Below, piece after piece: positions 31,286 through 39,688 of a stretch of DNA of 46,457 nt. Under the pieces are notes generated by a model. The model ran no database searches and was not told the origin of the DNA. It worked only from the letters and a program-made list of their open reading frames with translations. Origin of the DNA: UBA1189 sp045126595 (GTDB taxonomy: Bacteria; Bacteroidota; Bacteroidia; Bacteroidales; Bacteroidaceae); the NCBI GenBank assembly GCA_045126595.1, contig JBGVOS010000075.1:1-46457 (forward strand), in the 5' to 3' direction. Position 1 is the stretch's first letter, and every line of letters begins with the position of its first letter. A program made the position numbers and the translations under genes.

Positions 31286-31356
31286 TTGGGCTACCCGGAC
31301 TCGAACCAGGAAAGGCAGGACCAGAATCTGCAGTGTTACCATTACACCATAGCCCA
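31286..31356 (-). tRNA. tRNA-Gln (anticodon CTG)
   Basis: 71 nt including the discriminator A; CCA is not encoded. On the minus strand: acceptor TGGGCTA/TAGCCCA, D-arm with GTAATGGTAAC, anticodon stem GCAGA/CCTGC (A-C at the loop-closing pair) around loop TTCTGGT with CTG, T-arm CCTGG TTCGAGT CCGGG. The CTG anticodon reads CAG codons. The A-C mismatch at 31-39 is unusual. Confidence 0.92.
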
Positions 31357-31385
31357 ATCATTTGCTCTGTTTCTCAAAAGCGATG

Positions 31386-31416
31386 CAAAGGTACGACAAG
31401 TTACCGAATCTGCAAA
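31386..31416 (-). promoter_or_regulatory. tRNA-Gln promoter
   Basis: Minus strand: TTTG at 31416-31413, spacer 19 nt, TACCTTTG at 31393-31386. It is a perfect consensus, with the same -7 box as the tRNA-Glu promoter. Confidence 0.88.
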
Positions 31417-31514
31417 ACAAATCGCATGTTTTTTTCAAAAAAAAATCACATTTGTTTCTTTTAGGTAATAATACAGATATTGTCCCAAGTCTATATTATC
31501 ACTTTTATTTACAC

Positions 31515-31545
31515 AAAAAAACGGAGTACAACTTGTGCACTCCGT
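31515..31545 (-). terminator. Terminator of leuB
   Basis: ACGGAGT at 31521-31527 pairs with ACTCCGT at 31539-31545 (11-nt loop). On the minus strand the stem is followed by a T-run (31521-31515). It lies 20 bp after the leuB stop. Confidence 0.8.
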
Positions 31546-31564
31546 CTCATATCCATTAAGTACC

Positions 31565-32626
31565 TTACGCCTTGCGGATGTAGTCGACAAGCCACTCGCC
31601 TATCTCCTTGGTGCCATACTTGGCACCACCCTCCACCTGAATTTCGGGGGTGCGTACGTTGGCATCGAGCGAAGCGTCCACAGCGCGGCGCACCAGTGCG
31701 CCCTCTTCCTTGAGATCGAAGTATTCGAAGAGCATTGCTACAGAAAGTACCTGCGCCAAGGGGTTGGCAATGTTCAGGCCCTTAGCCTGAGGCCATGAGC
31801 CGTGGATGGGCTCGAAGACGGGAGTACTCTCACCTGTCGAAGCCGAGGGGAGCAAACCCATAGAGCCGCTGATGACAGAACCCTCGTCGGTGAGAATGTC
31901 GCCAAAGGTGTTCTCGGTCACCATCACGTCAAAGAAGGTGGGCTCCTGAATCATACGCATAGCAGCATTGTCCACATACATATAGTCGGTCTTTACCTCG
32001 GGATACTGCGGAGCCATCTCCTGGGCAATCTGACGCCACAGACGTGACGAAGCGAGCACGTTGGCCTTGTCCACCACGGTGAGGTGCTTGTTGCGCTTCA
32101 TGGCATACTCGAACGCCACCTTGAGGATGCGCTCAATCTCGGGACGGGTGTAGTAGTTAGTGTCGTAGGCCTTCTCGTTGTCCTGATACTTCTCACCGAA
32201 GTACATACCGCCGGTAAGCTCGCGGATGCAGATGAAGTCAGCATTCTCCACCAATTCGGCACGCAGGGGTGACTTGTGCACCAAGCACTTGAAGGTCTGT
32301 ACGGGGCGGATATTGGCAAAGAGGCCCAACTTCTTGCGCATGGCGAGCAAACCCTGTTCGGGGCGCACCTTGGCTGTGGGATCATTGTCGAACTTGGGAT
32401 CGCCTACAGCCGAGAACAACACGGCATCAGCCTCCTCACACACCTGGAAGGTCTCTTCGGGGAAGGGATCGCCCACCTCGTCGATAGCGTGAGCACCACA
32501 GATAGCATGTTTGTATGAAACGTTGTGTCCAAACTTCTCACATACGGCGGTCATTACATCCACACCCACGGCGGATATTTCGGGGCCGATACCGTCACCG
32601 GCCAATACAGCAATCTTAAAGTCCAT
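31565..32626 (-). CDS. leuB: 3-isopropylmalate dehydrogenase
   Basis: 353 residues. NAD-dependent oxidative decarboxylation of 3-isopropylmalate in leucine synthesis. Family features: IAVLAGDGIGPEISAVGV at the N-terminus, the substrate arginine region PEQGLLAMRKKLGLFANIRPV, RELTGGMYFGEK, VDKANVLASSRLW, VTENTFGDILTDEGSVISGSMGLLPSAS, and the nucleotide-binding EPIHGSWPQAKG. Length is normal. leuA, leuC and leuD are not in the window, so the gene is either separated from its pathway or lies at the end of a locus elsewhere. It has its own promoter (32690-32719) and terminator. Confidence 0.95.
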   Translation of the reverse strand: MDFKIAVLAGDGIGPEISAVGVDVMTAVCEKFGHNVSYKHAICGAHAIDEVGDPFPEETFQVCEEADAVLFSAVGDPKFDNDPTAKVRPEQGLLAMRKKLGLFANIRPVQTFKCLVHKSPLRAELVENADFICIRELTGGMYFGEKYQDNEKAYDTNYYTRPEIERILKVAFEYAMKRNKHLTVVDKANVLASSRLWRQIAQEMAPQYPEVKTDYMYVDNAAMRMIQEPTFFDVMVTENTFGDILTDEGSVISGSMGLLPSASTGESTPVFEPIHGSWPQAKGLNIANPLAQVLSVAMLFEYFDLKEEGALVRRAVDASLDANVRTPEIQVEGGAKYGTKEIGEWLVDYIRKA

Positions 32627-32689
32627 TGTTTTTGTTTATTTTTTAATAATCCTTTTACCTATTTACCTCTTTTATAGCATTGAGGACTG

Positions 32690-32719
32690 CAAAGTTAACA
32701 ATAAATGTTTAGGAGCAAG
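32690..32719 (-). promoter_or_regulatory. leuB promoter
   Basis: Minus strand: TAACTTTG at 32697-32690 is a full -7 match; CTTG at 32719-32716 is the -33 (spacer 18 nt). It lies between the lpxB stop and leuB, 63 bp before the leuB start. Confidence 0.65.
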
Positions 32720-32725
32720 CAGTTT

Positions 32726-33919
32726 TTACGCATTTTTTCTCAACAGCCCCAGCATCTTCTCCGCAGCATGTTCCGATGCCCCCGGTTCGCCAAGGGGAGC
32801 GATGACCATGCGATCATACTCTTCCAACATGCGATTGCGATAGAAGTCATCGAGAAGAATCTGATCCAACTCTTCCCGCAGTTCGCGTTCACGCATCTCG
32901 TCGGCCACCAATTCACGCACCACGGGAAAGTCGGCCACGAGGTTTACCAACGAAATGTACTTCACCTTGAGCACCATACGGCGCAACCACGACACCACCT
33001 TACCGCACATCATGTAGTAGCACACCACTTGCGGCACACGGAAGAGTGCCGTCTCTAATGTTGCCGTCCCCGAGGTCACCATGGCGGAATAGGCATGAGT
33101 CAAGAGAGCGTAGGTCTCACCAAAGACGATGGAAGGGATTTCTGAATTCTGATTTTTGAATTCTTCATACTGCTCCGCACTGATACCCGGCGCACCGGCT
33201 ATCACCCACTGAAAATCCTTGTAGAGATGCATTTTGTTTCTATGAAACAAGGCACTCTTCTTGAACAACTTCGTGACAGCGAGCATGATGGGAAGGTTGT
33301 CCTTAATCTCCTGTTTGCGGCTTCCGGCAAGTATAGCCACAATGGGACGTTGGGGGTCGAGACCATGACGGGCACAGAATTCCTCGCGAGTCTCCTTATA
33401 GTTGGCCTTGAACTCCGCCACAGCATCCACGCAGGGGTTACCCACGTAGTGTATCGGGTAGTCGTGCCCGGCAAAATAGGGTACCTCGAAGGGGAGTATA
33501 GAGAACAGCTCGTCCACGTAGCGGCGTATGTCCTTGATGCGATACTCCTTCCATGCCCACACCTTGGGCGAGATGTAGTAGTAGACGGGAATCTGCGTAT
33601 ACGTTTTCACGTACTTGGCAATCTTCAAGTTGAAGCCCGGATAGTCCACCAATATCACCACATCGGGGTTCCACGCCACGATGTCCTCCTTGCACTGTTT
33701 CATGCCGCGCATGATGGTTCCTGCATGGAGCGCCACCTGCACGAAGCCCATGTAAGCCAGTTCGCGGTAGTGCTTCACCAGCTCACCTCCAACCGCCTGC
33801 ATCAAGTCACCGCCATAGAAGCGAAACTCAGCTTCCTTGTCACTTGCCTTCAGGGCACGCATGAGGTTCGATGCGTGCAGGTCGCCCGAGGCCTCGCCTG
33901 CTATAAGATAGTATCTCAT
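32726..33919 (-). CDS. lpxB: Lipid-A-disaccharide synthase
   Basis: 397 residues. Joins UDP-2,3-diacylglucosamine and lipid X to form the lipid A disaccharide at the inner membrane. The GT19 family start YYLIAGEASGDLHASNLM is clear, with YFAGHDYPIHYVGNPCVDAV, ILAGSRKQEIKDNLPIML, and VTSGTATLETALFRVPQVVCY in the nucleotide-sugar domain. Length is normal. Residues 253-259 (around EEFKNQNSEIPS) are encoded by three heptamers at 33143-33163, an exact seven-codon in-frame insertion in a surface loop. It follows surE on the same strand with a 168-bp gap, a known neighbour pair in Bacteroidetes. Confidence 0.95.
   Translation of the reverse strand: MRYYLIAGEASGDLHASNLMRALKASDKEAEFRFYGGDLMQAVGGELVKHYRELAYMGFVQVALHAGTIMRGMKQCKEDIVAWNPDVVILVDYPGFNLKIAKYVKTYTQIPVYYYISPKVWAWKEYRIKDIRRYVDELFSILPFEVPYFAGHDYPIHYVGNPCVDAVAEFKANYKETREEFCARHGLDPQRPIVAILAGSRKQEIKDNLPIMLAVTKLFKKSALFHRNKMHLYKDFQWVIAGAPGISAEQYEEFKNQNSEIPSIVFGETYALLTHAYSAMVTSGTATLETALFRVPQVVCYYMMCGKVVSWLRRMVLKVKYISLVNLVADFPVVRELVADEMRERELREELDQILLDDFYRNRMLEEYDRMVIAPLGEPGASEHAAEKMLGLLRKNA
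33143..33163. repeat. In-frame heptamer array inside lpxB
   Basis: TGAATTC, TGATTTT, TGAATTC: three 7-bp units, 21 bp in total. It keeps the minus-strand lpxB frame and adds no stop codon on that strand. Confidence 0.65.
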
Positions 33920-33946
33920 CGTTCTATCGTTATCTTCTTCCTGTTA

Positions 33947-33954
33947 CAAAAGTA
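33947..33954 (-). promoter_or_regulatory. Possible lpxB -7 box
   Basis: TACTTTTG on the minus strand, a full -7 match, 28 bp before the lpxB start. The -33 zone is poor, so lpxB may be expressed both from here and by read-through from surE. Confidence 0.4.
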
Positions 33955-34087
33955 AACCTTTTATCCGAGAATCCGCCACAGTTCTTTTTTCCTGGAGAAA
34001 CAGATTTACATTCCTCCAAACGCTACATCAGCACAAGCCTGAGCAACACGAGACCGACGCCTCGCATCACTCGGGGAAACAACGGTC

Positions 34088-34861
34088 TTACAGTTCCCAG
34101 TTCTCCTGCATCTCCCGCATGAAGGTATAGTCGGTGATGTCGATCTGCACGGGAGTGATGGCCACGTAACCTTCGGTGAGGTTGGGTCGGTCGGCCTCTT
34201 CGGGACGGTCGTCACGCAGGCAGAAGCTGCCCACAAGCCAGTAGTAGTTGCCACCACGCGGATGGGGATGCTGCTCCCACTCCTGCGTCCACTCGCCGCG
34301 TGCCATGCGGCACACCTTGACGCCTTCGTAGATAGGCGTGGCGGGGAAGTTCACGTTGAGACACGTGCCACTGGGGAGTCCACGCTCGAGCACTTGCTCC
34401 ACCAGCTTCACAATGTAGGGGGCGCAGGGCGCAAAGTCGGCATCGGCCGAATGGTTGTCGAGCGAGAAGCCCACCGAGGGAATCCCCTTCATGCAACCCT
34501 CGATGACAATGCCCATGGTGCCCGAGTAGTGTGCGTTGACACCTGAGTTGTCGCCGTGGTTGATACCGCCGACGATGAGGTCGGGCTGACGGTCGGGGAA
34601 GAGCTCGTGGAGGGCCATCTTGACACAGTCGACGGGCGTGCCCGAGCAACGATAGATGGAGAGGTGTTCGCGCTCACTGACGAGGCTGTAGTACACCGGC
34701 TCCTTGGAGGTGATGGCACAGCCCATGCCCGAGCGTCCGCCTTCGGGGGCCATAACCACGACGTCGGCAAAGGTAGAGAGCAGCTCGGCCACGAAGTTGA
34801 TGCCGCGAGCCTTGTAGCCGTCGTCGTTGGAGATGAGTATCAGAGGTCTTTCTGTTTGCAT
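34088..34861 (-). CDS. surE: 5'/3'-nucleotidase SurE
   Basis: 257 residues. Metal-dependent phosphatase acting on nucleoside monophosphates. The N-terminal metal site is ISNDDGYKARGI with Asp13-Asp14; others are the serine/asparagine site VGGINHGDNSGVNAHYSGT and the MAPEGGRSGMGCAIT loop. Length and motif order are standard. It is divergent from parA across a 223-bp region and upstream of lpxB on the same strand. The first ATG fits the family start (MQTERPLILISNDDG). Confidence 0.95.
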   Translation of the reverse strand: MQTERPLILISNDDGYKARGINFVAELLSTFADVVVMAPEGGRSGMGCAITSKEPVYYSLVSEREHLSIYRCSGTPVDCVKMALHELFPDRQPDLIVGGINHGDNSGVNAHYSGTMGIVIEGCMKGIPSVGFSLDNHSADADFAPCAPYIVKLVEQVLERGLPSGTCLNVNFPATPIYEGVKVCRMARGEWTQEWEQHPHPRGGNYYWLVGSFCLRDDRPEEADRPNLTEGYVAITPVQIDITDYTFMREMQENWEL

Positions 34862-35084
34862 AGTGGTTTGTTTTAGGAGTTCGGAAGTTGCCTTCAGCCC
34901 CTATGGACGGCAAACTTCGTTTCAGTCATTCGCGAAATTAGCACAAAAGTGGCGAAGCGCCAAAAAGTTTTCCACCAAACAGGCAAGTTTTCCACATTTT
35001 TGGAAACTTTAATACCTTTTATTCTATAAATAGGAAGATTATTGTTTATTTCGCAGCTTGAAACATTAAGTGAAGATTATATAA
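34862..35084. repeat. surE-parA divergent region with 20-bp-spaced direct repeats
   Basis: AAGTTTTCCAC occurs at 34965-34975 and 34985-34995, start to start exactly 20 bp. The second continues to TTTTCCACA, one base from the DnaA box TTATCCACA. A hairpin TGGCG-AAG-CGCCA precedes them (34950-34962), and an AT-rich stretch (34997-35085) follows. Possible roles are an operator for surE or parA, or DnaA binding. No parS-like TGTTTCACGTGAAACA palindrome was seen here or elsewhere in the window, and no clean -33/-7 promoter for parA. Confidence 0.5.
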
Positions 35085-35849
35085 ATGGGAAAAATTATTG
35101 CATTAGCCAACCAGAAGGGAGGCGTAGGAAAGACAACCACGGCCATCAACCTGGCTGCTTCGCTCGCCACCCTGGAGAAGAAGGTTTTGCTCATTGACGC
35201 CGACCCTCAGGCCAACGCCTCATCGGGCCTCGGCATTGACATACAGACTGTAGACTGCTCGATATACGAATGCCTCATCGACGGACGCGATCCGCGCGAA
35301 GCCATATACACGACCGACATCGAAGGCCTTGAGGTCATCGCCTCGCACATCAACCTCGTAGGTGCCGAGATCGAGATGCTTAACCTCGAAGGCCGCGAGA
35401 CGGTGATGAAGCGCATGCTCGAACCCTTCCTCGCCGAGTACGACTATATTCTCATCGACTGCTCACCCTCGTTGGGCCTCATCACGGTGAACGCCCTCAC
35501 GGCAGCCCACTCGGTCATCATCCCCGTACAGTGCGAGTACTTTGCCCTTGAGGGCATCAGCAAGCTGCTCAACACCATCAAGATCATCAAGTCAAAGCTC
35601 AACCCCGGGCTCGGCATCGAGGGCTTCCTGCTCACGATGTACGACTCGCGCCTGCGCCTCAGCAACCAGGTGCTCGACGAGGTGCGCCGCCACTTCCAGG
35701 AACTGGTGTTCGACACCGTCATCCAGCGCAACGTACGCCTCAGCGAAGCTCCTAGCCACGGTATCCCCACCATCCTCTACGACGCCGAGTCGAAGGGAGC
35801 ACAGAACTACCTGGCATTGGCACAAGAAATCATTAAGAAGAATGGATAA
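35085..35849 (+). CDS. parA: Chromosome partitioning ATPase ParA (Soj)
   Basis: 254 residues. Deviant Walker ATPase whose gradient on the nucleoid moves ParB-bound origins apart. The P-loop is KGGVGKTT at 11-18, the A' motif LLIDADPQANASSGLG follows, and the switch includes ILIDCSPSLGLITVNAL. It lacks the N-terminal HTH of plasmid ParA, so it is the chromosomal type. The stop codon TAA (35847-35849) lies inside a heptamer array (35841-35875). parB follows after 77 bp made up almost wholly of two heptamer arrays. Confidence 0.96.
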   Translation: MGKIIALANQKGGVGKTTTAINLAASLATLEKKVLLIDADPQANASSGLGIDIQTVDCSIYECLIDGRDPREAIYTTDIEGLEVIASHINLVGAEIEMLNLEGRETVMKRMLEPFLAEYDYILIDCSPSLGLITVNALTAAHSVIIPVQCEYFALEGISKLLNTIKIIKSKLNPGLGIEGFLLTMYDSRLRLSNQVLDEVRRHFQELVFDTVIQRNVRLSEAPSHGIPTILYDAESKGAQNYLALAQEIIKKNG

Positions 35850-35875
35850 TGGAAAGTTGAGAATGGATAATTAGT
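35841..35875. repeat. Heptamer array spanning the parA stop codon
   Basis: AATGGAT, AATGGAA, AGTTGAG, AATGGAT, AATTAGT. The parA stop TAA at 35847-35849 bridges the first and second units. Confidence 0.7.
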
Positions 35876-35889
35876 CTTTTCGGATTCTA

Positions 35890-35924
35890 ATTTTCAATTT
35901 TCAATTATAAATTTTCAATTATAA
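35890..35924. repeat. Heptamer array immediately upstream of parB
   Basis: ATTTTCA, ATTTTCA, ATTATAA, ATTTTCA, ATTATAA: five units ending two bases before the parB ATG (35927). The array takes the place where a ribosome binding site would lie. Confidence 0.75.
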
Positions 35925-35926
35925 AG

Positions 35927-36799
35927 ATGGCACAGAAAAAATACCCCTCATTAGGTCGTGGTCTTGACGCCCTCATCTCCACCGACTCGGTGAAGACCGA
36001 AGGGTCATCATCCATCAACGAGATACCCATACATCTCATCAAGGCCAACCCCAACCAGCCGCGACGCGAGTTTGACCCCGACGCGTTGCAAGAGCTCGCC
36101 GAATCCATCAAGGAGATTGGCATCATACAGCCCATCACCCTGCGTAAGATGGACGACGGCACCTACCAGATTATTGCCGGTGAACGCCGCTTCCGTGCAT
36201 CACAACTCGCAGGACTCACCGCCGTGCCTGCCTACATCCGCACGGCCGACGACGAGAACGTCATGGAGATGGCCCTCGTGGAGAACATCCAGCGTGAAGA
36301 CCTCAACGCCATGGAGATAGCCCTCGCCTACCAGCATCTGCTCGAAGAGTACGACCTCACCCAAGAGCGCCTTAGCGAGCGCGTGGGCAAAAAGCGTACC
36401 ACCGTGGCCAACTACCTGCGCCTCTTGAAACTCCCTGCACAGATACAGATGGCTCTCAAGGAGCGCGAGCTCGACATGGGTCACGCCCGCGCCCTGCTCG
36501 CACTGGACAACCCCGTGGAGCAGATCAACCTCTTCCAAGAGATACAGACCCTCGGCTACTCCGTACGCAAGGTAGAGGAGATTATCAAGAAAAGCAAGCA
36601 GAAGAAAGAGGCTGAGAAGAGGCCCCAAGGTTCGCAGACCAGCGACTACGACCTGCTGAAACGCCATCTGGCCAATTTCTTCCATACCGACGTGCAGCTC
36701 ACCTGCAACAACAAAGGCAAGGGAAAGATTGCCATCACCTTCAAGGACGAACAAGAACTCGAGCGCATCATCGCCCTGCTCGACCGACTGAAAGCATGA
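35927..36799 (+). CDS. parB: Chromosome partitioning protein ParB
   Basis: 290 residues. CTP-binding clamp that loads at parS sites near the origin. The N-terminal ParA-stimulating segment (LGRGLDALIS) comes first, then the ParB/Srx fold with HLIKANPNQPRREFD, IIQPITLRKMDDGTYQIIAGERRFRA (arginine patch) and LVENIQREDLNAMEIALAYQ. The HTH has LSERVGKKRTTVANYLRLLKLP. A basic linker and a C-terminal dimer domain close the protein. It forms an operon with parA; its stop overlaps the next start by 4 bp (ATGA). Confidence 0.96.
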   Translation: MAQKKYPSLGRGLDALISTDSVKTEGSSSINEIPIHLIKANPNQPRREFDPDALQELAESIKEIGIIQPITLRKMDDGTYQIIAGERRFRASQLAGLTAVPAYIRTADDENVMEMALVENIQREDLNAMEIALAYQHLLEEYDLTQERLSERVGKKRTTVANYLRLLKLPAQIQMALKERELDMGHARALLALDNPVEQINLFQEIQTLGYSVRKVEEIIKKSKQKKEAEKRPQGSQTSDYDLLKRHLANFFHTDVQLTCNNKGKGKIAITFKDEQELERIIALLDRLKA

Positions 36800-37560
36800 C
36801 CAAGTCGCGTTACATATTCGCATCCTTGCTTGCACTGTTGGCAATGCTGTGCTTCCCTCATAAGGCCGTAGCACAAACTATGCAGGACAGCACCCATATC
36901 CTCATTGCCGACTCGCTCCACCGCCTCACCGCCGTGGACCTGCACGAGTTGTCACAGTCCGCCGAGACTGTGGATACCGCGAATCTGCAAGTCCTCCCTC
37001 ACAGGGAGGATTTAGGTGGGTCCTCCCCTACCCGTCGCCAACTGCGCCAGCAGCGTCTCGCCTCGTTCATGCCCGACCCCGCCAAGGCCACATGGAGCGC
37101 CCTCGTCTTCCCCGGCGGCGGACAGATCTACAACCACAAGTATTGGAAGCTCCCCATCGTCTATGGCGGCTTCCTCGGTTGCGCCTACGCCCTCAACTGG
37201 AACAACCAGATGTACAGCGACTACTCACAGGCCTACCTCGACATCATGGACGACGACCCCGGTACCGCCAGCTACGAGGACTTCCTGCCCCCACGCTACA
37301 ACGTGGAGGCCAACAAGGACTACCTCAAGCGCGTATTCAAGAACCGCAAGGACAACTACCGCCGCCAGCGCGACCTCAGCATCTTCTGTTTCATCGGCGT
37401 GTACCTCATCTCCGTGGTCGATGCCTACGTCGATGCCGAGCTCTCCAACTTCGACATCACCGACGACCTCAGCGTGCAGGTGCGTCCCACCACGATAAGC
37501 AATCAACAACAAACCTTGCGCAACCAGGCCTACGGGCTTCAGTGCAGCTTCAGCTTCTGA
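36796..37560 (+). CDS. DUF5683 domain-containing exported or membrane protein
   Basis: 254 residues. An N-terminal signal or anchor (about 8-27, ending KAVAQ) is followed by a variable region (30-90). The DUF5683 core follows: FMPDPAKATWSALVFPGGGQIYNHKYWKLPIVYGGFLGCAYAL, with one or two hydrophobic helices, and a hydrophobic segment LSIFCFIGVYLISVVDAYVDAEL. Found after parAB in many Bacteroidetes; function unknown. It overlaps parB by 4 bp, so it is coupled to it. Residues around 65-75 (QVLPHREDLGGSSP) are encoded by a short palindrome-containing stretch (36988-37028) that looks like an in-frame insertion in the variable region. Confidence 0.85.
   Translation: MTKSRYIFASLLALLAMLCFPHKAVAQTMQDSTHILIADSLHRLTAVDLHELSQSAETVDTANLQVLPHREDLGGSSPTRRQLRQQRLASFMPDPAKATWSALVFPGGGQIYNHKYWKLPIVYGGFLGCAYALNWNNQMYSDYSQAYLDIMDDDPGTASYEDFLPPRYNVEANKDYLKRVFKNRKDNYRRQRDLSIFCFIGVYLISVVDAYVDAELSNFDITDDLSVQVRPTTISNQQQTLRNQAYGLQCSFSF
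36992..37010. repeat. Short palindrome inside the DUF5683 gene
   Basis: TCCTCCCT at 36992-36999 and AGGGAGGA at 37003-37010 with loop CAC, in the poorly conserved N-terminal region. It is followed by TTTAGGTGGGTCCTCCCC, which repeats the CCTCCC motif. It resembles an intergenic repeat captured in frame. Confidence 0.5.
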
Positions 37561-37563
37561 GTC

Positions 37564-39639
37564 ATGAGTATATTCTGCGACATAGCCCCCCTCTTCCCCA
37601 TCACCAACCCCACGTGGATATTCCTTGTGGTGCTGGCGATTATCCTGTTTGCCCCGCTGCTGTTCAACCGTATCCGTGTGCCTCACCTCGTGGGCATGAT
37701 ACTGGCGGGCGTACTCGTGGGCGAGCATGGGCTCAACATCCTGTCGCGCGACAGCAGCTTCGAGCTCTTCGGCAAGGTGGGACTTCTTTATATCATGTTC
37801 CTCGCCAGTTTGGAGATGGACCTCGAAGGGCTGAAGAAGAACCGTACACGGGGCATCGTCTTCGGCCTTATCACCTTCATCATTCCTACGGTGATAGGCT
37901 TTGCAACAGGCCGATGGGTGCTCCATCTGCCTTGGGAGGCTTCGCTGTTGCTCTCGTGCATCATCGCCTCGCACACGTTGATTGCCTACCCCATCGTAGG
38001 CCGCTACGGTCTGAGCCGCCACGACTGCGTCACCATCGCCATTGCCGGTACCATGATTGCTCTGTTGCTGGCACTACTCATGCTGGCAGGCATCTCGGCC
38101 AGCGCCAAGGGTGACGTGAGCGCCAGCTTCTGGCTCGTCTTCCTCCTGAAGTGCGCCGTATACTGCTTCTTCATCTTCTTCTTTTACCCGCGCTTCACAC
38201 GCTACTTCTTCAAGCACTATAGCGACAACGTGACACAGTTCACCTTCGTGCTCGTGATGCTCATCCTGAGTGCCGCTCTGTCCGAACTGGCAGGCCTCGA
38301 GGGTCTCTTCGGAGCCTTCCTTGCGGGTCTGGTGCTCAACCGTTACATACCGCGCGTGTCGCCCCTGATGAACCGCATCGAGTTTGTGGGCAACGCGCTC
38401 TTCATCCCCTACTTCCTCATCAGCGTGGGCATGCTGGTCAACCTGCGCAGCATGTTTGACCACCGCGAGGCCATCTTTGTGGTGCTTGTACTGGTGGTGA
38501 CCGCCACTGTGACCAAGTGGTTAGGTGCGTGGACCACGCAGATGGTACTGCGCATGAAGGCTGCTGAGCGGCGCATGCTCTTCGGGCTGAGCAACGCCCA
38601 TGCTGCCGGCGCCCTGGCCATGATTATGGTGGGCACACAGCTGGAGATTGAGCCGGGCGTAGTGCTCATCGGCGACGACATCATCAACGGTGTGGTGCTC
38701 GTCATCCTCGTCAGCTGCATCATCAGTTCACTCGTGACCGAGCGTGCGGCACGCGAGATTGCCCTTGCCGACACCTCAACACCCAACGGCACGGACCGCG
38801 CAGACGGAAAGATTATGGTAGCGCTCAACAATCCCGAAACCGTAGAGACACTTATCGACACGGCCGTGATGATGCGCAACCCCAAGTCGAAGAAAGAGAT
38901 GATTGCCCTCCAAGTGTGCCTTGACAATGAGCATGTAGAACAGCAGTTGAAGCAGGGTAAACAGAACCTTGAATGTGCGGCCAAGGCTGCCGCTGCAGCC
39001 GACATGCAACTCTCGACATACAATCGTGTAGGCGTGAACGTGGTAGGAAGCATCGTACACTCGATGAAGGAGTTTGAAGCATCGGAACTGCTCCTTGGCC
39101 TGCACCACAAGCGCCGCATAAGCGACTCGTACCTCGGCACCGTAGCCACCGAACTGCTGGCGCGTATCAACCGCCAGGTCATCATCGTCAACTACCTCAT
39201 GCCGGTCAACGTGGTTCACCGCATTATCGTGGCCGTACCCGAATGGGCCGAGAAGGAGGTGGGCTTCTACCGTTGGGTAGAACGTGTGAGCCGCATGGCC
39301 GAACAGCTGGGCTGCCGCATCGACTTCTATGCCCACAGCGACACGATACCTCTGCTCAAGGAGTACATACAGGCCAACCATTCAAGTGCCCGCACCTCAT
39401 ACATGCCGCTCGACGACTGGAACGACCTGCTCATCGTGACGCAGCACCTCAGCTACGACCACCTCTTCGTGCTCGTCAGCGCACGCCGTGGCGGCATATC
39501 GTGGCAGCCCTCGTTCGAGAACCTGCCCACACAGCTCGTGCGCCACTTCTCCAACAACAGCCTCATGATTATCTACCCCGAGCAGTTCGGTCAGGCCCAC
39601 GAGCTATCCTTCGCACAACCGCTGCCGACAGCTAAATAA
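37564..39639 (+). CDS. Cation:proton antiporter (CPA2/Kef family) with C-terminal UspA-like domain
   Basis: 691 residues. The first 390 hold about twelve transmembrane helices of the CPA2 fold: FLVVLAIILFAPLLFNRIRVPHLVGMILAGVLVGEHGLNIL, LLYIMFLASLEMDL, LLLSCIIASHTLIAYPIVG, and ELAGLEGLFGAFLAGLVLNRYIP. The last 280 are soluble and resemble two universal-stress-type halves (GKIMVALNNPETVETLIDTAVMM, then VHRIIVAVPEWAEKEVGFYRWVERV). Likely sodium or potassium/proton exchange for pH or volume control; the ion is not determined. It starts 3 bp after DUF5683 and its stop codon abuts a heptamer array. Confidence 0.92.
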   Translation: MSIFCDIAPLFPITNPTWIFLVVLAIILFAPLLFNRIRVPHLVGMILAGVLVGEHGLNILSRDSSFELFGKVGLLYIMFLASLEMDLEGLKKNRTRGIVFGLITFIIPTVIGFATGRWVLHLPWEASLLLSCIIASHTLIAYPIVGRYGLSRHDCVTIAIAGTMIALLLALLMLAGISASAKGDVSASFWLVFLLKCAVYCFFIFFFYPRFTRYFFKHYSDNVTQFTFVLVMLILSAALSELAGLEGLFGAFLAGLVLNRYIPRVSPLMNRIEFVGNALFIPYFLISVGMLVNLRSMFDHREAIFVVLVLVVTATVTKWLGAWTTQMVLRMKAAERRMLFGLSNAHAAGALAMIMVGTQLEIEPGVVLIGDDIINGVVLVILVSCIISSLVTERAAREIALADTSTPNGTDRADGKIMVALNNPETVETLIDTAVMMRNPKSKKEMIALQVCLDNEHVEQQLKQGKQNLECAAKAAAAADMQLSTYNRVGVNVVGSIVHSMKEFEASELLLGLHHKRRISDSYLGTVATELLARINRQVIIVNYLMPVNVVHRIIVAVPEWAEKEVGFYRWVERVSRMAEQLGCRIDFYAHSDTIPLLKEYIQANHSSARTSYMPLDDWNDLLIVTQHLSYDHLFVLVSARRGGISWQPSFENLPTQLVRHFSNNSLMIIYPEQFGQAHELSFAQPLPTAK

Positions 39640-39659
39640 GTGGAAAGATGAGAGTGAAA
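39639..39659. repeat. Heptamer array abutting the antiporter stop codon
   Basis: AGTGGAA, AGATGAG, AGTGAAA: three units whose first base is the last base of the antiporter TAA. Confidence 0.65.
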
Positions 39660-39688
39660 AGTTATTTTATTCATAACATCAGTGTCTC

